Shown here piece after piece: positions 1-8,833 of a DNA stretch of 64,000 nucleotides (positions are counted from its first letter, which is position 1; each line of letters starts with the position of its first letter). The position numbers were made by a program, and so were the translations under genes. The notes beneath the pieces were generated by a model. That model was not told the origin of the DNA. It searched no databases and saw only the letters and a list, made by a program, of their open reading frames with translations. Source of the DNA: Paenibacillus sp. USDA918EY (lineage in GTDB: Bacteria > Bacillota > Bacilli > Paenibacillales > Paenibacillaceae); NCBI RefSeq assembly GCF_009870825.1, contig NZ_WTWY01000005.1, positions 124,001-188,000 of the forward strand, in the 5' to 3' direction.

Positions 1-2
1 AG

Positions 3-695
3 GACTTTCGGATCGCCGTGGTCAACACGCTGTATTATACGGTGCTAACCGTGCCTACGGGCATTATTCTGGCGATGCTCATCGCGGTCGGCCTGAATCG
101 GGTAAAAGGCAAGCTGATTTACAGGCTCATTTATTTTATGCCGAACATTACGATGTCCGTGGCGGTCGCCGTCGTCTTTATGTGGCTGTTTAACGCGGAT
201 TTCGGTCTGATCAATCTTTATTTGAAGGAGTGGTTCGGGATCGACGGCCCCCGCTGGCTGACCGACACGCGGTTTGTTATGCCGTCGATCGCCATGCTCA
301 GCGTCTGGATGGGGCTTGGCGGGAACATGGTCTTGTTCCTGGCCGGGCTGCAGGGTATATCCGCAAGCTATTACGAAGCGGCACAAATTGACGGCGCCAG
401 CAAATGGCAGCAGTTTGTCAACATAACCGTTCCGCTGCTGTCTCCGACGACCTTTTTCGTGACGATAATGACGATCATCGGTTCGTTTCAGGTGTTCGAC
501 CAGTCGTTCGTCATGACCTCCGGCGGGCCCGCGAAAGCGAGCTATACGATCGTGTTTCACATTTACGATTCGGCGTTCGTGGACTTTACGTTCGGGAAAA
601 GCACGGCGACCGCAGTCATTTTGTTCATCATGATTTTGGCGCTGACGCTGTTCCAAATGAAAATATCCAAACGCTGGGTCCATTACGAGGACTAG
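3..695 (+). CDS. Sugar ABC transporter permease, MalF/UgpA type (5' end outside window)
   Basis: Inner-membrane subunit of a carbohydrate importer that pairs with the next gene and an unseen ATPase. The reading frame is open to the left edge (codons from base 3 read DFRIAVVNTLYYT), so the GTG at 18 is internal and the N-terminus is missing. Five or so hydrophobic segments are visible. The EAA loop that contacts the ATPase is present (EAAQIDGASKWQQF, about bases 376-417), followed by PLLSPTTFFV as in MalF-type permeases. It ends with a charged tail, then 26 bases separate it from the second permease. Family assignment is secure; the substrate cannot be read from sequence. Confidence 0.93.
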   Translation, partial: DFRIAVVNTLYYTVLTVPTGIILAMLIAVGLNRVKGKLIYRLIYFMPNITMSVAVAVVFMWLFNADFGLINLYLKEWFGIDGPRWLTDTRFVMPSIAMLSVWMGLGGNMVLFLAGLQGISASYYEAAQIDGASKWQQFVNITVPLLSPTTFFVTIMTIIGSFQVFDQSFVMTSGGPAKASYTIVFHIYDSAFVDFTFGKSTATAVILFIMILALTLFQMKISKRWVHYED

Positions 696-721
696 AATCG
701 ACCGGATAAGGAGGAGAATGC

Positions 722-1555
722 ATGCAGACCAGAGGACTACGCTTGTCCACCGTCCTGCTTCATATTATATTGCTGATCGGCGCGTGCATCATGGCACTGC
801 CGTTTATATGGATGCTGCTCAGCTCGCTCAAGGATCTGTCCCAAGTTTTTATCGTGCCGCCGAAATGGATCCCCGATCCGTTCGTGTGGTCCAACTTCAA
901 AACCTCGTTAACGGCTTTGCCCTTCGGAAAGGCGTATTTCAACAGTTTCTATATCAACGTGATCGTCGTTGCTTCGCAGCTGTTCACCTGCTCGATGGCG
1001 GCTTACGCATTTGCCAAGATCCGGTTCCCTTTCCGTGAATCCCTCTTCGTCCTCTTTTTGGCGACGATGATGGTACCGGGACAGGTGACGATTATCCCCC
1101 TGTATTTGATGATGAAAAGCATCGGCTGGCTGGACTCGCATCTGTCGATCATTGTGCCTGCCGCGTTGTTTAATGCCTTCGGCGTGTTCCTGCTGCGCCA
1201 ATTCTTCAGAGGCATTCCGAAGGAGATGGAGGAGGCCGCCATCGTGGACGGTGCCAACCGCTGGACGATTTATGCTCGCATTATGCTGCCGCTGGTAAAA
1301 CCGGCTTTGTCTGCGCTGGGAATCTTCACGTTCCTCGGCATGTGGAACAGCTTCTTTTATCCGCTCATTTTCCTGAATACTCCCGAAAAATTCACCGTCC
1401 CGATGATGCTGAACCTGTACCGCGGCATGTATTCCACGGACTGGACGCTCATGATGGCCGGCGCCGCGATTGCGCTTATTCCGGTACTGATCGTGTATAT
1501 CATCGGTCAGCGTTATATAATAGAGGGCGTAACGCTTTCCGGGATCAAGGGATAA
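722..1555 (+). CDS. Sugar ABC transporter permease, MalG type
   Basis: Second membrane subunit (277 aa) of the carbohydrate importer. The ATG follows a good ribosome site (GGAGGAG about 8 bases upstream). Six hydrophobic segments are visible, and the EAA motif EEAAIVDGANRWTIYARI sits near residues 168-185, typical of CUT1-family MalG/LacG proteins. The C-terminus (RYIIEGVTLSGIKG) is the usual permease ending. It is the last gene of its operon, since a strong terminator follows within 75 bases. The solute-binding protein and ATPase would lie left of the window or elsewhere. Confidence 0.95.
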   Translation: MQTRGLRLSTVLLHIILLIGACIMALPFIWMLLSSLKDLSQVFIVPPKWIPDPFVWSNFKTSLTALPFGKAYFNSFYINVIVVASQLFTCSMAAYAFAKIRFPFRESLFVLFLATMMVPGQVTIIPLYLMMKSIGWLDSHLSIIVPAALFNAFGVFLLRQFFRGIPKEMEEAAIVDGANRWTIYARIMLPLVKPALSALGIFTFLGMWNSFFYPLIFLNTPEKFTVPMMLNLYRGMYSTDWTLMMAGAAIALIPVLIVYIIGQRYIIEGVTLSGIKG

Positions 1556-1595
1556 CGAAAGCGATCCTTAGTTTTTGATTTAAGCAAAGTTGCAG

Positions 1596-1630
1596 CAGCA
1601 TGGTCAGGTTCCTTTGACCATGCTGTTTTT
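1596..1630 (+). terminator. Rho-independent terminator of the sugar ABC operon
   Basis: Perfect 11-bp stem CAGCATGGTCA / TGACCATGCTG with an 8-base loop, followed directly by five T residues. Confidence 0.9.
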
Positions 1631-2138
1631 GCGTAACCGTTTTTGATCAACACTTGATGGCTTTCATCTACGGCACCAATGAATTCATTAAACATCCTCT
1701 TGTCTTGGGCAACATTGCGCGGGTTCCAATGATACGAAACCGTAATGCGATTAAAAGCTAATGACAACGAAGCGGCTTTTCATCCATTCCAACCTATTGG
1801 TCGGGATGATCGTTTATACCTCGTAAAATTCTTCTTCCTTATCATCTTTAGTATGCACCTTCCCATAATTTTGGGGCTAAACCTGAAAATCATGGTCACG
1901 TCTATTTGGGGTGAAAACGATAGCGCTCGGGATTGAGTCCCACCGGCAGTTACGTTCAACCCGGCTACCGGAAGCACTCTGTCGGGTCTTTTTTATTTGG
2001 TAGGCGGATGTCATAGGAACACTAGCGGATCCCATTTCATAAATTATCTTGTCGAGAAGGAGGAATGGGCTTGTATGCCGGTCGTTCTCGTATAACGATT
2101 GTCCCATGCAGGGTATTGAATGATACGGAGGGTATAAA
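1631..2138. other. Intergenic region before the peptide cluster
   Basis: No convincing gene. A reverse-strand ORF (1767 to 1513) runs back over the terminator and permease end, and I do not recognise it. A second terminator-like hairpin sits at 1959-1993. A short frame opens at TTG 2071 with GGAGG eight bases upstream and ends in a TGA overlapping the ATG of the precursor gene, so it could couple translation to the precursor. Confidence 0.5.
1959..1994 (+). terminator. Possible terminator hairpin
   Basis: ACCCGGC (1959-1965) pairs with GTCGGGT (1981-1987) with one G-U pair, followed by a run of six T. No gene directly upstream explains it; it may end a small transcript or be a remnant. Confidence 0.45.
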
Positions 2139-2390
2139 ATGAACGAATTCCAGAAGGATCTGCAAAACTTGAATGTCGGCCAGTTCACTTCGACGGGGAT
2201 GACACCTATGTCGGGGCAAAATCAGTACTATTCGGGGGATCCCCGTTTATGTGTTGGAATTTGCTTTTTTTGCGCCGGCTTTTGCGGCGGGTTTTGTTCA
2301 TGCAGCAACTGTTTCCGCTGTAGCAGCTGCTTCAGCTGCGCCGGCTGCGGTAGCTGCGCACGTTGCGGAAGCTGCGCTCGCTGCCGTTGA
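2139..2390 (+). CDS. Heterocycloanthracin/sonorensin-type precursor peptide (TOMM)
   Basis: Precursor (83 aa) of a thiazole/oxazole-modified peptide. The N-terminal leader (MNEFQKDLQNLNVGQF..., about residues 1-35) resembles heterocycloanthracin-family leaders, which begin MNxFQxxLQ and end in a (D/G)DPR motif (here SGDPR). The core after that motif holds 15 cysteines, many spaced as CxxC, with interspersed Ser, Gly, Ala, Phe and Arg. In the family, core Cys/Ser residues are cyclised to azolines and oxidised to azoles by the enzymes encoded next. The ATG has a GGAGGG site seven bases upstream. An intrinsic terminator separates it from the enzymes, which fits higher expression of precursor than enzymes. 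Identification rests on leader, core and neighbours together. Confidence 0.9.
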   Translation: MNEFQKDLQNLNVGQFTSTGMTPMSGQNQYYSGDPRLCVGICFFCAGFCGGFCSCSNCFRCSSCFSCAGCGSCARCGSCARCR

Positions 2391-2429
2391 GTACCGAAAA
2401 AAATCGCTTTGCGATCCGCAAAACGGTAT

Positions 2430-2471
2430 GCCCCTGCAAATGTCTCGCCTTGCAGGGGCTGTTCCTTTTTT
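2430..2471 (+). terminator. Terminator/attenuator between precursor and maturation genes
   Basis: Perfect 10-bp stem GCCCCTGCAA / TTGCAGGGGC with a 10-base loop, followed by TGTTCC and six T. Some read-through to the enzymes, or a separate promoter in 2480-2720, would be needed. Confidence 0.85.
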
Positions 2472-2742
2472 AGTTTTAGGCATGACGGACAAAACGCGCT
2501 ACATAACTTAAAAATGAAGAAAAACCGAAGCTTGGTACAATGCGATTTCCCCGGCAAGAACTTCGTTTTTACCTGAGGATTTTGCAAAAATCAAAGGAGC
2601 GACTTTCAATCAGCAATAGATAAAGCGAAACGGTTTAATTCGACTATATATTGTACCCGGGGGCGGCCGGAATCGAATTTTGCAAAATCCTGACCTACGC
2701 AACGGTTTTGCTTCCGGCAAAACTTTAAGGAGGAATAAAAAC

Positions 2743-4701
2743 TTGAACCCTTCTATGCGTCTGAAAGTGAAAGGGGATACGTTCTTTCTCCCCGATTCGA
2801 ATGGCGGCGTCTATTTTCGCAACAATACGGGTTCGTTTCGAATGGAAGGCGACATGATTGATCTGTGGATCGAAAAATTGCTGCCGATGTGGAGTGGGGA
2901 TTATTCCATGGCGGATCTGACGGACGGGCTGCCGGAACCCCACAGGGTACGGGTTTATGAAATCGCGGAAGTACTGCTGAGTAACGGCTTTGTCCGGGAT
3001 ACCAGCCAAGACAGCCCTCATAGCCTTTCGGAAGAGGTACTACGGAAATATGCCGGACAGATCGAATTTCTGGACAGCTTGGCAGGGGCGGGCGCTTACC
3101 GCTTTCAAACCTATCGCCAAGCTAATCCGATTGCGGTAGGTTCCGGTCCGATATTTGTCTCGCTCGTCGCGGCTTTGTTGGAATCTGGATTGCCTCGGTT
3201 TCGTATGCTGATCATGAACCGGGAGACCACGGATTGCCGGCGGATCTCCGAGCTGGCGGCGACCGCGCGTCTATCGGATCCCGAGGTCGAGGTCGAGGAG
3301 ATCTTTCCGCCGAATGACGGCTTCCCCGATTGGCCGGAGGTCGTGCGGCTTGCGGATTCCGTTCTCTATGTCGCTCAGGATGACGATCCCGGTGAGCTGA
3401 GAGCGCTGCATGCTGCCTGCAGGGACGCGAAGAAGCTGCTGCTGCCTGCCATCTACTTGCGGCAGGTCGGCATAGCCGGGCCGCTGGTACACCCGGATTC
3501 GGACGTCTGCTTCGAATCCGCATGGCGCAGGATACACCGAGCCGCCCTTGGCGATGCGGGTCGGCCGACCGCCGTCTCTACTACGTCGGAAGCCATGCTC
3601 GCGAATGTGGTCGTATTCGAATGGCTTAAGACCGTTTCGGGGACGACGGCTTCCGAATTGAACGGAAAGTTGTTCCTGCTGAATCCGGAGACATTGGAAG
3701 GCGAGTGGCATTCGTTACTTCCCCATCCGCTGGTCAGCGGGCTTCGTCCGGCCGAACCTGCGGATCCGTTCGACCTTCCAATCGAACAGCGCACAAAGAG
3801 GAAAGAAGCCGACCGTCTCCTCTCCTATTTCAATCGCTTGACTTCGGCGGAGACCGGCATCCTTCACTGCTGGGAGGAAGGGGACTTGAAGCAGCTTCCG
3901 CTTTCACAGTGTCTCGTCCAGGCAGCCGACCCGCTTTCGGAAGGCCCCGCCGATCTGCTGCCGCAGATCGTTTGTATGGGAATGACCCATTATGATGCAA
4001 GGAAGGAAGCGGGCTTGGCTGGCATCGAGGCGTACGTGTCGCGATTGGCCGGGGTTCTGAAGGCGGCCGGGCCTGCCCAGCCGGATACCGCAAGTCCAAT
4101 CGAGTTTCAGCCACATGAATATGTAGGGGTCGGAGCAGGAGAGACGGTAGCGGAAGCTGTTCTCCGCGGACTCCAGAAATGTCTGTTCGAGGAGCTGAAG
4201 AGCCGCTCTGAATCCAGCGTGCCCTCCGTTTATCGAATTGAGCTCAGCAAGGTTGATGATGGTTTCTCACGCTACTGCTTGCGTGTAATGAGTACGATGC
4301 GGGATGCTCCTGTAATAGGTCTAGGGCAAGAAGTATCGGGTTTCCCGGTTGTTTGGGTCGGTACGAGCGGGTACTGGTACGGCGGGGTCGGGGTAAACCG
4401 CACGACGGCGCTGCGAGAAGCGCTTCGACAGGCGCTGATGAGGATCCAAAACGATGCGGCGGACATCCAAGGCCAAATCCTGGAGCGCTCTTCGGTCAAG
4501 GTGGAAGATGCCTTGCCGCAAAGCCTGGCGATCCCCGGCGTCGATGAGTTGGAATACGGCACGATGCTGCAGTCCGTCCGGCAAACCCTGCAATCGAACC
4601 GTAAGCGGATCACGGTCGTTGATTTGTCGACAGAACCATTTATGAAAGAAGAGCTGGCAGGCGTGTATGGCGTGTCGCTGAGAGAGGAGGAGACGCTTTG
4701 A
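2743..4701 (+). CDS. Thiazole-containing bacteriocin maturation protein (E1-like/leader-recognition partner)
   Basis: A 652-residue protein of the type annotated as putative thiazole-containing bacteriocin maturation protein in heterocycloanthracin loci. It probably recruits the leader peptide and partners the YcaO cyclodehydratase. The chosen start is TTG at 2743, nine bases after AAGGAGG; the frame extends upstream to 2680 without a ribosome site. The N-terminal 90 residues (LNPSMRLKVKGDTFFLP...) resemble a small winged-helix recognition domain. The middle has a Rossmann-like stretch near residue 130 (ANPIAVGSGPIFVSLVAALL). No CxxC zinc site or adenylating motif is obvious, so catalysis is unlikely. 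Its end overlaps the next gene by four bases (TTGA), implying translational coupling. Confidence 0.85.
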   Translation: MNPSMRLKVKGDTFFLPDSNGGVYFRNNTGSFRMEGDMIDLWIEKLLPMWSGDYSMADLTDGLPEPHRVRVYEIAEVLLSNGFVRDTSQDSPHSLSEEVLRKYAGQIEFLDSLAGAGAYRFQTYRQANPIAVGSGPIFVSLVAALLESGLPRFRMLIMNRETTDCRRISELAATARLSDPEVEVEEIFPPNDGFPDWPEVVRLADSVLYVAQDDDPGELRALHAACRDAKKLLLPAIYLRQVGIAGPLVHPDSDVCFESAWRRIHRAALGDAGRPTAVSTTSEAMLANVVVFEWLKTVSGTTASELNGKLFLLNPETLEGEWHSLLPHPLVSGLRPAEPADPFDLPIEQRTKRKEADRLLSYFNRLTSAETGILHCWEEGDLKQLPLSQCLVQAADPLSEGPADLLPQIVCMGMTHYDARKEAGLAGIEAYVSRLAGVLKAAGPAQPDTASPIEFQPHEYVGVGAGETVAEAVLRGLQKCLFEELKSRSESSVPSVYRIELSKVDDGFSRYCLRVMSTMRDAPVIGLGQEVSGFPVVWVGTSGYWYGGVGVNRTTALREALRQALMRIQNDAADIQGQILERSSVKVEDALPQSLAIPGVDELEYGTMLQSVRQTLQSNRKRITVVDLSTEPFMKEELAGVYGVSLREEETL

Positions 4702-6647
4702 GCGCGATCGTAACGGTCATCGGGGAAGGGCAGCTCGCGGATTTGGTAATCAAGCAATTGTCTGCCGATGACCGCTATCGGCTGTTCCGGCAGGAAAGCA
4801 TCGAATCCGGAGAGGCGGCAATGGGAGACTTGGCGCTGGTATTGAACGATGCTTGGGACCCTTCCGTTCATCTTGCGGCGGAGGATCGGTTCCGACAGTC
4901 GGGAACGCCCTGGCTGCGCGGCTTCGTTGCATTCGGAGAGGGGATTGTCGGTCCGTTGGTTCGTCCCGGGGGGCAAGGATGCTCGCAATGCGCGGATATC
5001 CGGCTTCTGCTGGCGGGAAGCGACCGCAGGGAATCGTGGGAACTACAGCGGATGCTGGCGTCGCATGGGGGCATCGCCCGGGACGCTTGGGCGTCTCGCA
5101 CGGGATTATTGCAGGTGGCGAGCCTGGTTGCGGCAGAAGCCGCGAAGATGCTGGAGGGCAAAAAGCCAGAGACGGAAAGCCGGATTTACTTGATCAATCT
5201 GCGTACGATGAAAAGCTCGTCGCACTTCTTCCTTCCCGATCCGTTATGTCCGACCTGCGGCCGATTGCCGGAAGACGATGAGGAGACGGCCCGCATTGCG
5301 CTTCAGCCAAGCCTGAAAATCAGCGGAGAAACGTACCGCAGCCGTTCGATGGATGAACTGAAGGATGTTTTGGCCAAAGAATACCTGGATGCCAGGACCG
5401 GCTTTCTGAACGGGAAAATGGTTGACCTTGTGTCTCCTTTTGCCGATGCGAGCATCAATTTGCCCTTGTTTGGCGGAGATGAGGCTTGCGCAGGTCGGAC
5501 CCACTCCTATGCGGATAGCGAAATGACGGCCATCCTGGAGGGACTGGAGCGTTATTGCGGTCTGTCGCCCCGCGGCAAACGAACCGTCGTTCATGACAGT
5601 TTCCGCAATTTACAGGGCCGAGCGCTCGATCCTCTCCGCGTAGGCGTCCATGCCAAGGAACAATATGAACGCTCCGGCTTCCCGTTCAAACCATTCGATC
5701 CCGAACGGCCGATCGACTGGGTATGGGGTTATTCGTTCCTGCAGCAGCGTCCGATTCTCGTACCGGAACTGCTGGCTTATTACAGTTCGGGCTGTGGTCG
5801 CGGATTCGTATACGAAACGTCCAATGGCTGCGCGCTGGGCGGCAGCCTGGAGGAAGCGATCTTCTACGGAATGCTGGAAGTGGTGGAGCGCGACTCGTTT
5901 CTCATGACTTGGTATGGGCGGCTGCCCCTGCCGCGTCTGGACCACCGTTCGGTCCAGGACCGGGAGTTGAGATGGATGACGGATCGTTTAGAGGCCGTGG
6001 CGGGTTATGACGTGCATTTGTATAAATCGACAATGGAGCACGGCATACCGAGCGTGTGGGCGCTCGCGAAAAACAAGAAAGAGCGGGGGGTGAATCTCAT
6101 CTGCGCGGCGGGCGCCCATCCGGATCCGATTCGCGCGGCAAAGAGCGCGATCCACGAGGTGGCGGGCATGCTGCTCACGCTCAGCGAGAAATTCGAGGAA
6201 AACCGTCAGAAGTATGAACGGATGCTTCTCGATCCGTACCAGGTCGTTGAGATGGAGGACCACTCCATGCTGTACGGGCTGAAACAAGCGGAGGAACGGC
6301 TCGATTTTCTGCTGAATGAAGATCGTCCCATGCAAACGTTCGCCGAAGCGTTTGAACCGAGGGGCTGGAACGCAGATCTGACCGATGATCTGAAGGCCAT
6401 GCTGCACGTTTTCCGCCAATTGAATCTTGAAGTGATCGTGGTCGACCAGACGACGCCGGAGACGCGTCGCAATGGACTCTATTGCGTGAAAGTGCTCATT
6501 CCCGGCATGCTGCCGATGACGTTCGGGCATCATCTCATCCGTTTAACAGGACTGGATAGGGTGCTCAAGGTCCCTGCGGAGCTGTCTTATTCGCTGGAGC
6601 CCTTGTCGCCCGAGCAGCTTAATCCGTATCCGCACCCGTTTCCCTAA
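4698..6647 (+). CDS. TOMM cyclodehydratase, E1-like + YcaO fusion
   Basis: This protein (649 aa) makes azoline rings on the precursor by ATP-dependent cyclodehydration of Cys/Ser. It starts at TTG 4698, overlapping the previous stop, with GGAGGAG seven bases upstream. Residues 1-200 form an E1/SagC-like region with two CxxC pairs (C95/C98 and C184/C187), a likely structural zinc site. From about residue 245 it is a YcaO domain: SEMTAILEGLERY and GGSLEEAIFYGMLEVVERDS carry the acidic residues that bind ATP/Mg in this family. The C-terminus ends PYPHPFP, the Pro-rich PxPxP tail typical of cyclodehydratase YcaO proteins. Identification is firm. Confidence 0.95.
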   Translation: MSAIVTVIGEGQLADLVIKQLSADDRYRLFRQESIESGEAAMGDLALVLNDAWDPSVHLAAEDRFRQSGTPWLRGFVAFGEGIVGPLVRPGGQGCSQCADIRLLLAGSDRRESWELQRMLASHGGIARDAWASRTGLLQVASLVAAEAAKMLEGKKPETESRIYLINLRTMKSSSHFFLPDPLCPTCGRLPEDDEETARIALQPSLKISGETYRSRSMDELKDVLAKEYLDARTGFLNGKMVDLVSPFADASINLPLFGGDEACAGRTHSYADSEMTAILEGLERYCGLSPRGKRTVVHDSFRNLQGRALDPLRVGVHAKEQYERSGFPFKPFDPERPIDWVWGYSFLQQRPILVPELLAYYSSGCGRGFVYETSNGCALGGSLEEAIFYGMLEVVERDSFLMTWYGRLPLPRLDHRSVQDRELRWMTDRLEAVAGYDVHLYKSTMEHGIPSVWALAKNKKERGVNLICAAGAHPDPIRAAKSAIHEVAGMLLTLSEKFEENRQKYERMLLDPYQVVEMEDHSMLYGLKQAEERLDFLLNEDRPMQTFAEAFEPRGWNADLTDDLKAMLHVFRQLNLEVIVVDQTTPETRRNGLYCVKVLIPGMLPMTFGHHLIRLTGLDRVLKVPAELSYSLEPLSPEQLNPYPHPFP

Positions 6648-6691
6648 TTGACGGTTATGGGGCGGCCCGGTTGATGACAAGGAGGAAAGCG

Positions 6692-8284
6692 ATGAGTCTT
6701 ATGAATTTGGACGTTTTTCTTCACCGTTTGCAATATGATCCGGATAAGGTCAAGCCCTTGGATTGGGAGACGGATTGGGATGACGCACCGCTTCCTTACA
6801 AGCTTTATCGCGGGTTGCCAATGTTTTCGCTATCCAGGGAAGTGCCTGCAACGCTCGAGGGCAGGGATACGACCGGTGTGCCTAACCTTCGCGATATCGG
6901 ACATTTCCTTTATTATGTATTCGGGCTTACGCAATTGACCCAATCCGTCCTGGAACGCGGACCAGCGGAAGAATCGGCTGGCGTCCTGCAGATGTGCCGG
7001 CGCTTCGTCCCTTCCGGAGGCGGGTTATATCCGAGCGAATTGTATCTCTATTTGAAGCTTGATGAATTGCCTGCCGGCGTATACCATTACGATGCGGCTC
7101 ATCATCGGTTGGCGTTGTTGCGCGAAGGAAACTTCGATGCTTATGTAGCGAGGTCGCTCGGGAATCGACGCGACGTGAACGGTTGCTTCGGAGCCGCGTT
7201 CGTATCTACGGTTTACTGGAAAAATTTTTATAAATACAACAACTTTGCCTACCGGTTGCAGGGACTAGATGCTGGCATATTGATCGGACAGCTGCTCGAA
7301 ATCGCGAAACGATTCGGATATTCGTCCAGCGTGCATTTTCAATTTCTCGATCAAGCCGTCAATCATCTGCTCGGACTATCGGAACAAGAGGAGAGCGTGT
7401 ATGCGGTTATCCCGTTATCGACTGATCCGGTGATCCGGTGGATGGAACGCGGGAACGAGGATGAGCACACGGTTTCCGCCTCCGAGCTGTGCCGGGAGTT
7501 GTCGCCTGTCAGGCATGATCACTATGTCAGGTCACGGAGGATCTCAGATTACCCGTTGCTGCTCCGGATGAGCGAAGCTTCCCGACTGGATTCGACGCAA
7601 TTATTCCGAGAAATCGTAAAGGATGAACAAGCAATCCCGGATCAAGCGCTCTCACTGACTCTGCCGCCTGTAGAGCGCTTGTCTTATGATTTGGCGACGG
7701 TTTGCCGCAACCGGTTTTCGCCCGAGACGGAATTCATCTTGAAGCCGATTGCTCTCTCCCGGCTTGCAGCTTTGCTTCGGGAAACGACGCTTTCCTTCTC
7801 GTATCGTAATGACCTGGATGGCCCGCAGGAACGGCCGGAACCCCGTGTATGCCTTTATGGCTGCTTCTACGGGGTCGATGACGTTCCGGATGGTGCTTAT
7901 CGGTACGATGGCGCCGCGCATGCGCTGCAGCCGGTTTGTTTTGGAGATCACCGGCAACGGATGCAGGAGGGAATGTCGCTTTCCAATGTCAATTTGTTTC
8001 AAGTGCCGCTCGGCTTTCATGTAGCAGGGAAGAGGGGGTTCTTTCAATCGCAGCTCGGCAAGAGGGGATACCGCATACAGCAAATGGAAGCAGGGATGCT
8101 CGTGCACCGGTTATTGCTGGCAGCATCCGCCCTCGGGATGGGAGGACGTCCGCTTCTCGGGTTTGACGCCAATTCCAGCGATGCGCTTTACCGGACGGCT
8201 GCTCGGGATGAAACGGGGCTGATTTTTATACCGGTCGGTCCCTATCGTCAACGTGTGCGGTTGGCGGGGAGCTTGAGCCGTTAA
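6692..8284 (+). CDS. SagB-type peptide dehydrogenase with two nitroreductase-like halves
   Basis: FMN-dependent dehydrogenase (530 aa) that oxidises azolines to azoles in the TOMM pathway. The start is ATG 6692, six bases after AAGGAGG; an in-frame ATG at 6671 lacks a site. Two tandem SagB/nitroreductase-like domains are visible. The first covers about residues 60-270 (SGGGLYPSELYLYL..., AGVYHYD, LDAGILIGQLLEIA), the second about residues 340-525 (RVCLYGCFYGVDDVPDGAYRYD, MEAGMLVHRLLLAASALGMGG). SGGGLYPSE is the flavin-binding signature and is clear only in the first half, so the second may be structural. It is the last gene of the maturation operon. No exporter or immunity gene follows. Confidence 0.92.
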   Translation: MSLMNLDVFLHRLQYDPDKVKPLDWETDWDDAPLPYKLYRGLPMFSLSREVPATLEGRDTTGVPNLRDIGHFLYYVFGLTQLTQSVLERGPAEESAGVLQMCRRFVPSGGGLYPSELYLYLKLDELPAGVYHYDAAHHRLALLREGNFDAYVARSLGNRRDVNGCFGAAFVSTVYWKNFYKYNNFAYRLQGLDAGILIGQLLEIAKRFGYSSSVHFQFLDQAVNHLLGLSEQEESVYAVIPLSTDPVIRWMERGNEDEHTVSASELCRELSPVRHDHYVRSRRISDYPLLLRMSEASRLDSTQLFREIVKDEQAIPDQALSLTLPPVERLSYDLATVCRNRFSPETEFILKPIALSRLAALLRETTLSFSYRNDLDGPQERPEPRVCLYGCFYGVDDVPDGAYRYDGAAHALQPVCFGDHRQRMQEGMSLSNVNLFQVPLGFHVAGKRGFFQSQLGKRGYRIQQMEAGMLVHRLLLAASALGMGGRPLLGFDANSSDALYRTAARDETGLIFIPVGPYRQRVRLAGSLSR

Positions 8285-8296
8285 AATGAAAATTCA

Positions 8297-8557
8297 TTGC
8301 TAACGGCATTGGTACTTTATCCCCAAGGATTATGTGATGATTATATACAGGACATCGATATGTTCTCCATGAAGGTAAGGGAATACGCCAATGGTGCATC
8401 ACTTAGCGGAAGAAAAGATGTTGGCGCATTATTTGCAAAATGCCAGTTGGATGTTTCATTATACGTAGAAGATGGTGCCAATATTATGATTGACCGCGGC
8501 TGGATGGAGCAACCTCCGGAAGCTGTAGACCGAGATAATTTACACGCTGGACATTAA
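8297..8557 (+). pseudogene. C-terminal fragment, possibly DUF3231-type
   Basis: An 86-codon frame opening at TTG without a ribosome site, 12 bases after the SagB stop. Its residues (DIDMFSMKVREYANGASL, AKCQLDVSLYVEDGANIMI, GWMEQPP) look like the C-terminal half of a DUF3231-type spore-coat-associated helical protein. The N-terminal half is absent, so I read it as a truncated remnant. Family assignment is tentative. Confidence 0.4.
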
Positions 8558-8788
8558 AAGCTTGATTCAGAAGCTGCCTCGGGTACAATAGTTGAATCGA
8601 GCGGGTTAAAAGAAAGGGCCTTCCTGTATAGGATGGCCCTTAAGCATGCCGTTTACAAACAGCGCGGAAACCTTATCAAAAGTAATGGCACGGTACCGAC
8701 ACCTGTGCCATGTAGGACGACAAGAAGTGATTAACTGTTATACCTGCAGGTATATGCAAAGGTTTGCCCTCTGTGTTTTGGTAGGATG

Positions 8789-8797
8789 TGCTATAAT
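8789..8797 (+). promoter_or_regulatory. Extended -10 promoter for the amidohydrolase gene
   Basis: TGCTATAAT matches the extended -10 consensus exactly (TG at 8789, TATAAT 8792-8797), 36 bases before the start codon. No good -35 is seen at 17 bp, as is common with extended -10 promoters. Confidence 0.65.
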
Positions 8798-8833
8798 TTC
8801 TGGTAAAGTTTCGCATAAAGCGAGGAGATTTGC

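Noticed and set aside
45..683. Long reverse ORF inside the first permease
   Set aside because: Arg/His/Gln-rich shadow of the permease codons; the forward frame is a clear ABC permease.
1513..1767. Reverse-strand ORF of 84 codons
   Set aside because: It overlaps the permease end and the whole forward terminator, has no ribosome site, and matches nothing I know.
2251..2511. Ala-rich ORF overlapping the peptide precursor
   Set aside because: Shadow of the Cys-codon-rich core in another frame; continues through the terminator.
8700..8833. Palindrome ATACCTGCAGGTAT and a 63-codon ORF
   Set aside because: The palindrome is short and single; the ORF runs through the promoter of the next gene and lacks a ribosome site.
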